Assembly (NCBI GenBank): GCA_035610365.1
Contig: CM069432.1
Location: forward strand, 226,942,532 to 227,006,531
Origin: Aquatica leii
Lineage: Eukaryota; Arthropoda; Insecta; Coleoptera; Lampyridae
Length of the DNA stretch: 64,000 bases
Reading direction: 5' to 3'
The stretch's first letter is position 1. Each line of letters opens with the position of its first letter. The notes beneath the pieces were generated by a model. The model was not told the origin of the DNA and searched no databases. It saw only the letters and a program-made list of their open reading frames with translations. Shown one piece after another: positions 36,600 to 47,289 of this stretch. The translations under genes were made by a program, and so were the position numbers.

Positions 36600-37560
36600 T
36601 TCTAGTAGTTTTCTTTTACTTCAAGCTTCGGATTAGGAATTTCCAGTTTTATTGATGCTCAACCTTGGAGGCCTGTACAATCTCAGTGATTGGCTGCCTT
36701 ATGTTTTATATATTATTTTATGTTGAGGAAATCTCAATGTTTAATGTATACCACAATATAGGTATATACATTTTTTGGTTAATGCGCTGACCAAAATTTA
36801 TATTTTATTTGCAGTTGTTGTACTGCTTTATTTTGATGTATTTGATTAGATGTTTACTGCCGATTGTGAGAATTTGTTCTCTGGAACCTGTCTTCTCGAG
36901 TTTGAGTTTTTAATTGCTTACTTGCAATTGTTAAGACGACCATTTTAAGTTTACCTTTGAGCATATAATTATAAGTGTAACTTTGAAACTCATTAATACC
37001 TATTTTCTTTGTTTGAAATATTGGCGATAATTTTCATTTCGATTTTTAATTTTTATATTTAACCTTGTGATTTTCCTGTGTGAGGACGGGACTAGAATTT
37101 TCTCACAGCAATACCTGTTTCTTGTCGTAAGAGCCGACTAACCTTCGGAACCTTTGTTTCGTTGGTTGTGGAATAAACGTCAACCGATGATGCGTATTCG
37201 CGCGACGTCCTTCTTTTATCAGTATTCTTCGTTACGTAGTACTGTCGAACTTGTAATTCTAATTTCTTCTTCCGCTTTGAGAAAATGGTACGTTGGTAGG
37301 TATTTCTAAAGTATAATCTGCTATCCTCGATTGTGACTTTAAGTTTTACTACTTTTTTTTGACTTCCAGTTTAAGGTTTACATTAAGTTTTTATTTATGT
37401 TGTGTAAGCAATGAGTTTTTGGAATGTGACTTTTTGTGCAACGATGTTCCAAGATTTGCTTTTTGCGTTTGTTGTTGGTTTTTGCGTTTGTTGTTTAGTT
37501 CTGCATTTCGCAGTTTGAAACCTGCCAATTTCAAATTTTATAGAGTGGGTGTGTAACGTC
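36600..37560. other. Probable 3' untranslated/LTR region of the Gypsy fossil
   Basis: This T-rich, gene-free stretch follows the integrase end. It contains GTGAGGACGGGAC near 37080, a sequence type common in Gypsy LTRs, but with no second copy in the window the LTR borders cannot be set. A 65-codon frame at 37359-37556 is not convincing. Confidence 0.35.
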
Positions 37561-37564
37561 TCGT

Positions 37565-40100
37565 TAGAATTCATTACACTTAAAATTCAAAGACAAGACA
37601 AATAAAACCAACTCAAATACGGGGTCTTCACAAAAGAAATCGCACAAAATCAAACAACGGTTACAGGTTGATGAGCAAATAATCAAGATACAGGCAGTAG
37701 TTATTAATCGGATAGTCAATACAATGTGTTAGCTACAGGAAGTTAGAAGAGAAAAGGTTTTCTGAAACGGATTTCGGAAGAGAGGTTTTTACCATGGCTA
37801 GTGCATCAGCATCAGAGTATAGACTCTTCTCTACAGGTCGGGTTTACAAGCATGGGTTAAAGTCCAAATATTTGGTAATTAAAATTGTTATCTTTTACAG
37901 AAATTTAGTTTAAAGTAGAGCAATTTCAAACATTTTTAAGTATATTTCAGTTTTTAATCATGTTTATTAACATTGAGTTATAATATAAAGAGATAACGTT
38001 AAGTATCTATTTTCTATGTACAAAATGGGACTGCTGGGCGTGGCCTAGTCCACAAGATAAAAACTTTTCCAGACACGGATTTCTTGAAAACTTAGGTTTT
38101 GACATTAATCGTACATTGTAAATTTTTCAGATCAAGTTGCTTGTTAATTTACAAAACTAAAATAATCTATCAAATTACTTTAACTAATTCGTAGAAATTG
38201 TAATTTGATATTTAACTGGAAATTTGTAGATTTACGTAATTAACTTTAATACTTTAATTTTTTTATCAACTTTATTACATTTTTGTTGAACTAAGTCTTA
38301 TAGATAATTTCGTAAGAATTTGTACGAAATTTGTTGCAAAACTATTTTTTACTTTTCTATTACTTGTTATATACTAAATACAGTTCTCTCAGTTAACAAA
38401 CTTAGTAATTTTCGATTCCACTATACGTAAAAACATAAATATTTTTAAATCATGTGCAAACAATGCCCAGCAATTGCAGAAGAAAATAATTTGCAAAATA
38501 AAAATAAAAAGTTATCTAAATGGTTTAATCAGAAAGTTTCAAAGTAAAAAAAAACAGTAAATTAAAACTTAAATTTTATTAAAAAGTATTCTTAATATCA
38601 AAACTAAGAAAAAGTTAATCGGTGTTTGAATGTATACCTGTGAAATGTAATTTTCAATAATACCTTCTTATTGCCATCTTTTCAACTGCATAAAATACAC
38701 AAAATCATTATTTCCTAAACGTATTTAATTATAAACTAAAACAACTCAAAAAATCATTATAAACGTTGAAAACCACAACACCGAAACACTTGACATTAGC
38801 ATGAGATTAGTGTATCATCAATATATTATAACTTATTGGTTTATTACATTTTTTTTATTTAATGAAAGTTTAGAGAAAAAGCGTTGCAACAAATTTTGAA
38901 TAGTGGAGAAAGTTTATACATTACTTACATTAAATATAAAATAGATAAAATTACAATAAATTCACAGCCAGTTTGTTCTACATAAAAGACAATGCAGTCA
39001 CTACATTTTAATTTGATGTCATAGTAAAAATTTAATATATAGCCTGTTGTAGTTTTAGAGACCCAACGATGAGATATGTCGAAACATGTAAGTGTAAATA
39101 CATTTTAAACTGCGAGAAAACCTTTAAGATATTTAAAAAAAACATTTACAGTTAACTCTATTTAGACATAAGTACATTTTATTTAAAATATAATGGCTTT
39201 AATAGAATGTGTTATCTAATTTTTATATTGTAGCGCTGTCTTCACTATTGTGAATTTTGAAGATTGAATAGTAACCTCTAAACGCACTAATTGTGTTTCA
39301 CTGTTATATTAATTTATCTTATTTAATATACGTTCTATAAGCAAAAAAAAGTATTATCATCAACGCTCATTGTCATGGTAACGCTGCTCGTGCACAATTA
39401 ATGATATAATACATAATCATAATAAGTGTTTATTTAGTATGACCTTTTATCAATCTATACGGTGAATGATAATTTGCAATATTGCAAGTTTTTAAACACA
39501 AATATTTTTCTCATACCACTCAAGGAAGCTTGTATATAATATAAATTATATTTAAAAGTAAGTTTAATAAATTCTCATACTCATTTTCAGTAGAAAAGTA
39601 ATCTTTTATTCGATGCGTATATGTATTGTTAATTTGATATTATTAATGAATAGTAATTGCAGTTACTGAGATCATATTTACAGTTTATAAATAAAATTTT
39701 AATAATTTTACGTTTTATTCTAATATATTCAATTTTTGAACGTAGTAGTAAAATAGTACTTTGAAAATGTTAGGTTTCTAGCTATTTCTGAGCCTTTGTG
39801 GCAGTCATACATAGTTTACAATCTATATGCTCAATGAAGTGTATGTAACATAAGAAAGGAGTCTTTATATAACATCGTTTGAATGTAATTCATGTGGAAT
39901 CGTGCGTGCAAGCCTAACAAAAATAATGCATAATTAGAAGATCTAATAATTTTAATCTAATCTATTCAATATTCATTGAATTTCTACCTTTGTTAATAAT
40001 TAAATTTTCATCAAGATTTTACTAATTTGCGTTTCATAAGAGATTCTTTAATAGTATAAAATTACGTTTCTACGAACAACGTAACTAACACAAAAATAAA
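37565..40100. other. Long gene-free AT-rich interval
   Basis: A slightly less AT-rich segment at about 37600-38060 may be transposon debris but matches nothing I recognise. No supportable gene, RNA or array elsewhere. Confidence 0.35.
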
Positions 40101-40156
40101 TTATATTGTCGAATAATTAAGCGTTTTATTATTAAATAAATAAATTATAGCAGTCT

Positions 40157-40579
40157 TTAATGTTTTGCAACTGGAAAATTGTTTAAATTTTCGAGCAGTG
40201 ATCGGTCGTGTTTTCTTGAAGCGAGATTATCATAAAATTTTTCACCACCAGACTTTGGAAATTCTTGGTACGGTAGTGGAGCTGACTTCGGCCAAAGAGG
40301 TTGAGCGTAAGGATCTTGGTAAAAACGAGAATCTTGATGCTTATAATTGTTAGACGGCCTGTTGTAGTAATCATTATAGTGACCGTTATTTACTCCACTA
40401 TTGTAATCTTGCGGATATCCATATCCGTTGTTGTATCCATAATCTATTCCGTTAGTATAGCCGTTACCATTAGAACGCACTAATGGATAACCATTGTTAT
40501 ACTGTCGGTTGTAATCTCCCAACACAAACTTAAACAATATCAGCGACACCGTTATAAAATAAAAAAGTAACCACTTCAT
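40157..40579 (-). CDS. Secreted Asn/Gly/Tyr-rich protein
   Basis: One uninterrupted frame of 140 codons from ATG at 40579. Residues 1-21 (MKWLLFYFITVSLILFKFVLG) are a signal peptide. The mature part starts DYNRQYNNGY and continues with NGY/YNNG/NSGVNNG low-complexity repeats to about residue 80. A less biased C-terminus follows (FYQDPYAQPLWPKSAPL, then GGEKFYDNLASRKHDRSLLENL). Such Gly/Asn/Tyr-rich secreted proteins occur in insect cuticle and egg coats; the exact role is unknown. FYQDPYA resembles YYPDPYA of the 29265-29987 gene. An AATAAA signal lies at 40125-40130 and a TATA box at 40626-40634. Host gene, apparently intact. Confidence 0.82.
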   Translation of the reverse strand: MKWLLFYFITVSLILFKFVLGDYNRQYNNGYPLVRSNGNGYTNGIDYGYNNGYGYPQDYNSGVNNGHYNDYYNRPSNNYKHQDSRFYQDPYAQPLWPKSAPLPYQEFPKSGGEKFYDNLASRKHDRSLLENLNNFPVAKH

Positions 40580-40625
40580 TCTACAACGCTTTTAAAACAC
40601 GTGTCGTCAGTAGCTTTTACGCAAA

Positions 40626-40634
40626 CCTTTTATA
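40626..40634 (-). promoter_or_regulatory. TATA box of the 40157-40579 gene
   Basis: TATAAAAGG on the minus strand, about 47 bases upstream of the ATG. The leader then contains ACACGTG. The arrangement parallels the 29265-29987 gene. Confidence 0.7.
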
Positions 40635-40639
40635 CAATC

Positions 40640-42160
40640 AATTTGAGAATTATCTGCAAGCGATAGAATATTTACTGACCTTAGGTCAACATATTACGTA
40701 CATATATATAATGTTGTTGGTTGTACCTCTTTTAGAAATATTACAAGGTTTTTTTCTGATTAAATCAAATTCTATTTATACAAGCTTATATAAAAATGTA
40801 TAAAAACATTCAATAAGGTTAATGCGGCAAAAATCAAAGAAGGTTTATCAGTTTTTTTTTATATTTACTCTGTAGTGAAGGATTTATAATGAAATCTTAC
40901 TGATGTAGGCTTTACAACGACAATTTATTATCGTCATTACCTCTAGGAAAATATTGATTTACTTCTCAACATAAATGTGACGCATAATTCTGAAATTTTA
41001 GATTAATAAAAAAATATTTACTATTAGTTTATGTCAATATTATTTAAGTGACGTATTAAGTGAAAAAGTTAACTGAAAGTTCAGTTATTGACTTACATGG
41101 TATATTTTAGCAATCAAAAAAATTGATTAACATAATATACTGACAAAATTTAATTTGTTGTGGTAAACTGCTAATATATTTGATTAGGGTAAAATGGACA
41201 AACGTACGTAATTCACATTATTATTTAAAATTTAAAACAGCAAACAGCAAATATATTAAAAACATTATTATAAACACATTGAAATTATAAATGAAAATAA
41301 TCAGAGTTTCATTTTAAATTTAAAATAATAAATTGTTTATAACCTGTTGATCTTTTTATAGTAATTGTTTTCAAAACTAATTCAGCTTCCGTTTGAAAAA
41401 TTCCTTCGTTTAAAAAATTGTTGTTTTACACAATTAGCTTTGTTTAAAATTGCTCTTAAAATCAGTGTGTGTATGTTTTTTAAAGAATTACTTTTGAAAA
41501 TTTCCTAAAACAAAATTAATTGCATCTGCAAATAGTTTTCAACAATGTTCACAATCTATATCTCTCCTGTAGATATATGACAAAAAACCCTTAATTAGTA
41601 AAAATTGATGTTTTACAGTTTGGTGCTCTGACCTTTAATTATTTTCATTTTCTGTCAATTTAAGCTAGTATTTTTCTTTGCGTTATTTGTGAATTGTTTT
41701 TATTAAGAAAACTCCATTTATATAAATTAATTTTTTTATTTTTATGTACATATTTTCTTATCTGTGTTGTTTTTATTTAGAAAAATTTAATAGTGATACT
41801 AATATCGACAGAACATAATACAATGGCACCGTTTTGTAGTGATATCTAAAATACTGATGTAGGTATTGTCATGTTAAGTTATTTAAATCAAGATTTCAAT
41901 TATAATGTTTGTTAAACATTAATGTTGTACCAATGACGACGTTTAAAGTTTGAAATAGACCATTGTCACGTCACGTGAAGTCATTTCAAGCATACTGTCG
42001 CGTGATATTATGCTAGAAGACACACTTATGCAGTCCCGCGCCGTACATAAGGGCAAAATCGTGTGGTGCACGACGGCCCGAGGCGCCAAAAAGCCTCAAA
42101 ACTCAAAAATAAAAAAAATATAAAGCAACAAACCACATTATAAAAACAAAATTTATAAAT
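40640..42160. other. AT-rich intergenic DNA
   Basis: No gene was recognised. The stretch from about 41940 is more GC-rich (CACGTCACGTGAAGTCATTTC; GCGCCGTACATAAGGGC) and may be debris at the border of the Penelope-like element. Confidence 0.35.
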
Positions 42161-42251
42161 TAATAGCGAAGGCTTCCACAGCCGGAGTCTATACTAAGAT
42201 AAAAACGTCTTCCGGGTTTGGACCGTGTCAATGTTGTAATCGTTTTGCCAA

Positions 42252-42286
42252 CGTTTTGCCCACTTTCGTAAGGAGCTTCATCAAGG
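42252..42286 (-). ncRNA. Hammerhead-like core in the downstream Penelope repeat
   Basis: On the minus strand TTGATGA is followed by a hairpin (GCTCCTT-ACGA-AAGTGGGC) and then AAAACG, close to the hammerhead order CTGATGA, stem II, GAAAC. The GATGA box is good; the GAAA box is altered. Hammerheads in Penelope terminal repeats are established for the group. I could not complete helix III, so activity is doubtful. Confidence 0.5.
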
Positions 42287-42509
42287 CGTGAGAGAAATCA
42301 AAGAACTCAAAAAAACAACCGAAATCTAACTAATCACTTCTCAAAATTCAGGTAATCAACTTGTGAACTAAGCCAGATTCTAAACTCAGAAAAGGTAAGA
42401 AAGAAAACGATAGACTTGAAAAAACAAACGAAAATCTAACAAAGAACCACTACATAGTTAGGTAATCAACTTGTGAACCAAGCCAGATTCTAAACTCCAT
42501 AGAAGTGAC

Positions 42510-45038
42510 TTAAAAAGAAATAGTCTCCGTAAATAAAGAAGTATCGCCACGGCTCGCTAAGCTCGACTCTGCTTGGGTTACGGTTGAAAGAGGGCGTGTT
42601 TTCGATAAAGGACTTATGATCGGGAACCAAAGAGGGGATGGCTCGAAACCATGATAACGATTGAAGTTATTGGGATGTTTGATGATTTCTATGCTCTCTC
42701 GAAATTTCCTGTTAAAAAAGAATGGAGATTTGGCAATCATCAAAACGTTATCAAAATCTATCTTGTGACCTGTAGTGAAATGATGTTCAGCAACCGCAGA
42801 CTTAGAGATATGCCTTTTCCTTATACAACGATTATGTTCTGAAATACGAGTAATAACGGAACGACCGGTCTCACCAATGCAGACTAAACCAGATGAACAA
42901 GAAATTTGGTATACACCTTGAGATGAAAGTGTAGGAAATTTGTCCTTGGGAAAAGGAAGAATCTGAGAGATTTTGCCTGTCGAGTTGAAAATGGGTTTGA
43001 TATCATTCTTACAAAGAAGTTTCGCTATTTGATCTGTAACCTTGTGAATGTAGAGTAAAAAGGTCAATTTCGGATTGGATTCGGAAGTAGAAACGTCTTT
43101 AGGTAATCGAGTACGTAGATGTAGACGACGAATAATAACTCTATGAATATCTCGCTTCATATAACCATTGTTCACTAAAGTTCTAGTAAGATGACAGAGC
43201 TCCGAGTCTACATTCTCAGGTTGGCAAATAGAAAAAGCACGATGAATCAAAGATTCATTAACAGAACGTTTCTGTGCAGGATGATGATGAGACGAAGCAT
43301 GAAAGTATCTATCAGTATGGGTGGGTTTGTGATAAACAGAATGGCCCAGAAGTCTGTCGGGCTTACGAGTCACAAGAACGTCAAGAAATGGGAGAGAACC
43401 ATTACTTTCGATTTCCATAGTGAATTTGATATCCAAGTGTTGATTGTTGAGATGATTAAGAAACTTAGACAATTCAAGATAACCATGAGGCCAAACAATA
43501 AACGTGTCGTCAACATACCTAAACCAAACTTTGAGTTTTAATATTGATGATTCCAAAGCAACCGTTTCAAAAGATTCCATAAAAATGTTAGCTACAACAG
43601 GTGATAGAGGAAAACTCATAGCCGCACCAAAAACCTGTTCGTAGAACTTGTTATCAAACTGGAAGTAAGTAGAGGATAAACACTTATCAATAAAAGGAAC
43701 CAAACTCAAGTCCTTGCCATGTTGAGACAGAATCTGTTCGATGATAATAAGCGAATCATTAATAGGAACTTTAGTAAAAAGTGAAGTGACATCAAAACTC
43801 ACAAGGAGATCTTGGGGATCAAGTTTTATAGTTTGTAGACGTTGAATAAAATGCTGAGAGTTGAGGATATGAGAAGAGGTTTTACCTGTAAACACGCAAA
43901 GAATGTTGGACAAGAGCTTGGCTAGCTTGTAGGTGGGAGATTGGATAGTACTAACGATAGGTCGAAAGGGAATACTTTGTTTGTGAATTTTGGGAAGTCC
44001 GTATAGACGAGGTGGTTTAGAATCTGAAGGGATAAGTCGACGTTTAGTTTCAGGAGGTAGATTGTAAGATTTGATGATTTGGCTGACCTCACGTTCAATC
44101 TTCAAAGTGGGATTACGAGTTAGAAGAACGTACGTTTCCTCAGACACAATAGAATGGATTTTCACAACATAATCAATATGGTTCAAGACGACAGTAGCAT
44201 TGCCTTTGTCGGCTGGAAAAACAATAATATCACGGTTCTTACGAAGACTTTTTAGGGCTAACTCTTCCGACCTAGAAATGTTGGGTTTAGGAATTTTAGA
44301 TGATTCAAGATTTTTGCCAGTGTTAATACGAATGGGATCTGAGATGTGGCGAGGAAGATGTCTTATAGAAGACTCGACAGCACATAAAATATCTTCTTTA
44401 GGAATACGTTTCGGAGCAACAGCAAAATTCAAACCCTTAGATAGTACCGATTCCTGTTCTGAAGTGAGGACCAAACTAGATAAATTAACAACCGTCTTTA
44501 AAGAGTTAGTAGTAGATGAAACTTTACGATCCTTGGATTCCAATATTTGAAACTTTTTGAGATGACCTTCAGTGGTTAGTCGTAGAGTGGTATCAGACTG
44601 CGGGCAAGTAATGTCAAAGAGATTCCAATCATCCGGGAAAGGAGTGTTGGCCAATTCAAGATGAAGGTAAAAAAGTTGTTTCGAAATGGTGTCTAGCTCT
44701 CGCCTAGTTTGCTTAATCCGTTCGCGTACCGACGCTAGACTAGCACGGTGTAAGATGTTTTTTGAAGAACGTGTCTGAATGTATAACTTGATTCTGAGAA
44801 ATGCAGGAATGATGTTGTGGTCACGACAACGACTAAGAAAGGTTAAAGTGAACAAAAGTTTAACAAGTTTGTGGCGAAATTTAAAAAATACGGAGGTTTT
44901 GGTAGAAATATTCTTCCCGTAGAGATTCTTAATGTAATAGCAAAATCTTCCACGGCCGGAATCTATACTAAGATAAGAACGTCTTCCGGGTTTAGACCGT
45001 GTCAATGTTGTAACCGAAGTTGCCAACGTTTCGCTCAC
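42510..45038 (-). CDS. Penelope-type reverse transcriptase with GIY-YIG endonuclease, 842 codons
   Basis: An unbroken frame, within the 700-900-residue range of the family. In order: an N-terminal region; FPADKGNATVVLN; YGLPKIHKQSIPFRPIVS; VSFDVTSLFTKVPI; AMSFPLSPVVANIFMES; and the catalytic FRYVDDTFIVW. A linker follows, then a C-terminal GIY-YIG nuclease region (GVYQISCSSGLVCIGETGRS; ISEHNRCIRK; KSAVAEHHFTTGHKIDFDN). In Penelope elements the reverse transcriptase and nuclease together copy RNA into a nicked target. The nuclease signature here reads GVY...CIG rather than the more usual GVY...YIG, so nuclease activity is uncertain. Possible supplier of reverse transcriptase for the hammerhead repeat at 53765-58961, which is an inference only. 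Confidence 0.9.
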   Translation of the reverse strand: MSETLATSVTTLTRSKPGRRSYLSIDSGRGRFCYYIKNLYGKNISTKTSVFFKFRHKLVKLLFTLTFLSRCRDHNIIPAFLRIKLYIQTRSSKNILHRASLASVRERIKQTRRELDTISKQLFYLHLELANTPFPDDWNLFDITCPQSDTTLRLTTEGHLKKFQILESKDRKVSSTTNSLKTVVNLSSLVLTSEQESVLSKGLNFAVAPKRIPKEDILCAVESSIRHLPRHISDPIRINTGKNLESSKIPKPNISRSEELALKSLRKNRDIIVFPADKGNATVVLNHIDYVVKIHSIVSEETYVLLTRNPTLKIEREVSQIIKSYNLPPETKRRLIPSDSKPPRLYGLPKIHKQSIPFRPIVSTIQSPTYKLAKLLSNILCVFTGKTSSHILNSQHFIQRLQTIKLDPQDLLVSFDVTSLFTKVPINDSLIIIEQILSQHGKDLSLVPFIDKCLSSTYFQFDNKFYEQVFGAAMSFPLSPVVANIFMESFETVALESSILKLKVWFRYVDDTFIVWPHGYLELSKFLNHLNNQHLDIKFTMEIESNGSLPFLDVLVTRKPDRLLGHSVYHKPTHTDRYFHASSHHHPAQKRSVNESLIHRAFSICQPENVDSELCHLTRTLVNNGYMKRDIHRVIIRRLHLRTRLPKDVSTSESNPKLTFLLYIHKVTDQIAKLLCKNDIKPIFNSTGKISQILPFPKDKFPTLSSQGVYQISCSSGLVCIGETGRSVITRISEHNRCIRKRHISKSAVAEHHFTTGHKIDFDNVLMIAKSPFFFNRKFRESIEIIKHPNNFNRYHGFEPSPLWFPIISPLSKTRPLSTVTQAESSLASRGDTSLFTETISF

Positions 45039-45061
45039 TTTCGTAAGGGGCTTTATCAGGC
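45027..45061 (-). ncRNA. Hammerhead-like core in the upstream Penelope repeat
   Basis: The minus strand reads CCTGATAAA, hairpin GCCCCTTACGAAAGTGAGC, then GAAACG. Here the GAAA box is exact and the first box has one change. It complements the downstream copy, in which the opposite box is better kept, suggesting a common functional ancestor. Confidence 0.5.
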
Positions 45062-45134
45062 GTGAGAGAAATCAAAGAACTCAAATAAGCAACCGAAATC
45101 TAACTAATCACTTTTTAACCAAGCCAGATTCTAA

Positions 45135-45815
45135 AAAAAACCAGTTAGGATTTGCCAGCTATTACATTGTTTTTTATTAGTTTGTTTTTTTATTTTTACT
45201 CTTTAAGACGAGGGAACCGAATTACTTCTCGAAAATAATATATTTTTCAAATGAGAGTACGCAATAATAGCATTTATTCGATCGAATACGTAATACGTAT
45301 CTCAATCAAATCTGATTTTATTCATGTTTAAGCTTGAAATTTGGCTTGCAACGAGCCAACGAGCGAACAAGCGTTTTTTCTTGTCTGAGCTTGCAATGTA
45401 CGAAACTTTATATATTTAAGCGCTGCATCGATCGCGATTTCATTGGTTGCCTGATGCCCGATCGATAATAAACTTATCGAAGTGAAAAGGTGCATGAGCT
45501 AAAAGATATCTGCATTTGAAACGTTAGTTTTTTGTAGTTTTACAGACTTTATATTGATGTGTTTTGTGTTGTGAATTAAGGTGAGTTCATCTAAAATTTA
45601 TTTTTTATTTTAGATAGAACCAAAAACTTCAATCTCAAAAATCTTTTTATATTTGATTATAACATTGTTAATTGAAGTAAATTTAAACAAAATAATTGAT
45701 AAGCACTAATATTAGTATTTATAAAAATTTATAAATTTATACTTGAAATAAGTAATGTTGAGAAAATACTTTCGAGTTTGAGACGACGAAACATTTCCAT
45801 TTTTCATAAATAATT
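45135..45815. other. 5' flank of the hAT remnant, no gene
   Basis: AT-rich with a GC-richer patch at about 45340-45440 that might hold the hAT left end, but no matching right end was found. Confidence 0.3.
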
Positions 45816-45816
45816 T

Positions 45817-47285
45817 GTGAATTTGTTTAGTTACGGATTAACTTCTTTACAGTATACAGGATGCCAGAAAAAAAAGAAGAAATTGTCGGGATACCAAAAT
45901 TTGCTGAATAAAAGAAAAGGAGAGGAAGAACTGGAAAACTATGTCAAAATTACGCATTTTTTTTCAAAACCCGAGTCTACTTTGCCAAATATGAATAACA
46001 ACAATAATACAGCTAAATCCCAATATTCTGAACCTGTACTTAAAACAAGTATCAGCAGCAGACAAGAAACTGATATTGTAGAAAGCAATCCATCAACATC
46101 TTCAAGTTCTGCTAATAATGAGAAATCAATACCTTCAAAAATTACCAGAACGGAAAATATCAGTCAACTTTCGAAAGATGCTGCACTATGGTCAAAGAAA
46201 TTACGTCCTAATAATATTCAAGGATTAGTAGAACGTGGCCCTGCTCAGTATCAAAACAAAAAGGATATTTCCAATAGTTACTTCTTTAAAATTTTACGAA
46301 ACAAAGAAAAAATTGAACGTTTTTGGTTGTTGTATTCCGAAACAAAAAAATCACTTTACTGTTTCTGTTGCAAAATTTTTAATGACGGCGATTTAAATCC
46401 TGTTTGCCTTAGTGATGAATCTGGTTACAATGACTTGCAGCATTTAAGTGAACATTCAAACATTCATGAAAAAAGCAAGTTACATATCGAAAATGTTCTA
46501 AAATTGCTAGATCTTTCTAACCGTTTTAACATAAATGAAATAATTCATTCTGAAATTCAAAATGTAATAATCGGAGAAACTAAATACTGGCAAGCTGTTA
46601 TAGAAAAAATTTTCTACGTGACATAGAAACAATTTCCAAATACGACCCGATTATGTCAGAACATACAAAACGTTCACAAATAAAAGATCACAAAAACTAT
46701 CTCGGGGATAAAATATAAAATGAAGTAATCAACTTGATGGGTCAAAATATCAAATCCAAAATTTTAGAACCAACTAAAAAGGCAAAATGTTATTCCATAT
46801 TATTATACTGCAGTGCTGACTCTAGTCACCAAGAACAAATTTCAGTTTGTATAAGATTTGTTAATTTAAAGAGCACGGGAATTAGTATAGAAGAACATTA
46901 TTTATTTTATTGTCCTATATATGATGTGTCGGGTAAAGGTTTGACAAAATTTCTTTTGTCGGCGTTAGAGAAAAAAAGCTTAAATATCAACGACTTGCGG
47001 TGTCAGGGTTACGACAATGTGGGCAAATATGGATTTCAATCCGCAAACAATCATTCACTAAATTTAGTCGTCAATGATGCCGCAAAATGGAATACTTTGA
47101 GAATCAATTTTTTTTTGTTTAGTTCAAGAACTGTTTGTATGTTTTTCAACCTCTACTAAACGCTGGTCAAATCTGAAAGTTAATTTATCTAATGTAACAA
47201 ATTTAACTTTAAAACCTTTATCGGATACTCGATGGTCTAGTAGAATAGATGCAATAACTCCCTTAAGGTATCAACTTGGAGAGGT
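45817..47285 (+). pseudogene. hAT transposase (ZMYM-like) N-terminal and central part
   Basis: 45817-46626 is open: a lysine-rich start, a Ser/Asn-rich linker, then a TTF-type zinc-finger region (ALWSKKLRPNNIQGLVERGP; RFWLLYSETKKSLYCFCCKIF; HEKSKLH) at residues about 125-225. After a frame change near 46615 it continues as ETISKYDPIMSEHTK, a stop at 46716-46718, then 46734-47159 (CYSILLYCSADSSHQEQIS; LRCQGYDNVGKY). DTRWSSRIDAI near 47228 is the conserved TRW block. Such proteins move hAT elements that leave 8-bp duplications. The gene is broken at several points and stops short of the C-terminal dimerisation domain. Confidence 0.75.
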
Positions 47286-47289
47286 TTAT

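Larger units (their letters stand above)
42162..45134 (-). mobile_element. Penelope-like retroelement with direct terminal repeats
   Basis: Two direct repeats, 42162-42387 and 44936-45134, share about 200 bases (TCTATACTAAGATAA, CGTCTTCCGGGTTT, CCGTGTCAATGTTGTAA, and GCGTGAGAGAAATCAAAGAA). They flank one long minus-strand ORF, the layout of Penelope-like elements with pseudo-LTRs. The upstream repeat is partly translated at the ORF start, as is common. Next to the downstream repeat, a 109-bp-period duplication repeats CAACTTGTGAAC and AAGCCAGATTCTAAACTC at about 42358 and 42467. Each terminal repeat also holds a hammerhead-like core on the element's sense strand. The copy looks nearly full length and rather young. 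Confidence 0.88.

Noticed and set aside
43191-44550. Plus-strand frames 43191-43541 and 44200-44550
   Set aside because: Antisense of the Penelope-type ORF; no recognisable protein wording.
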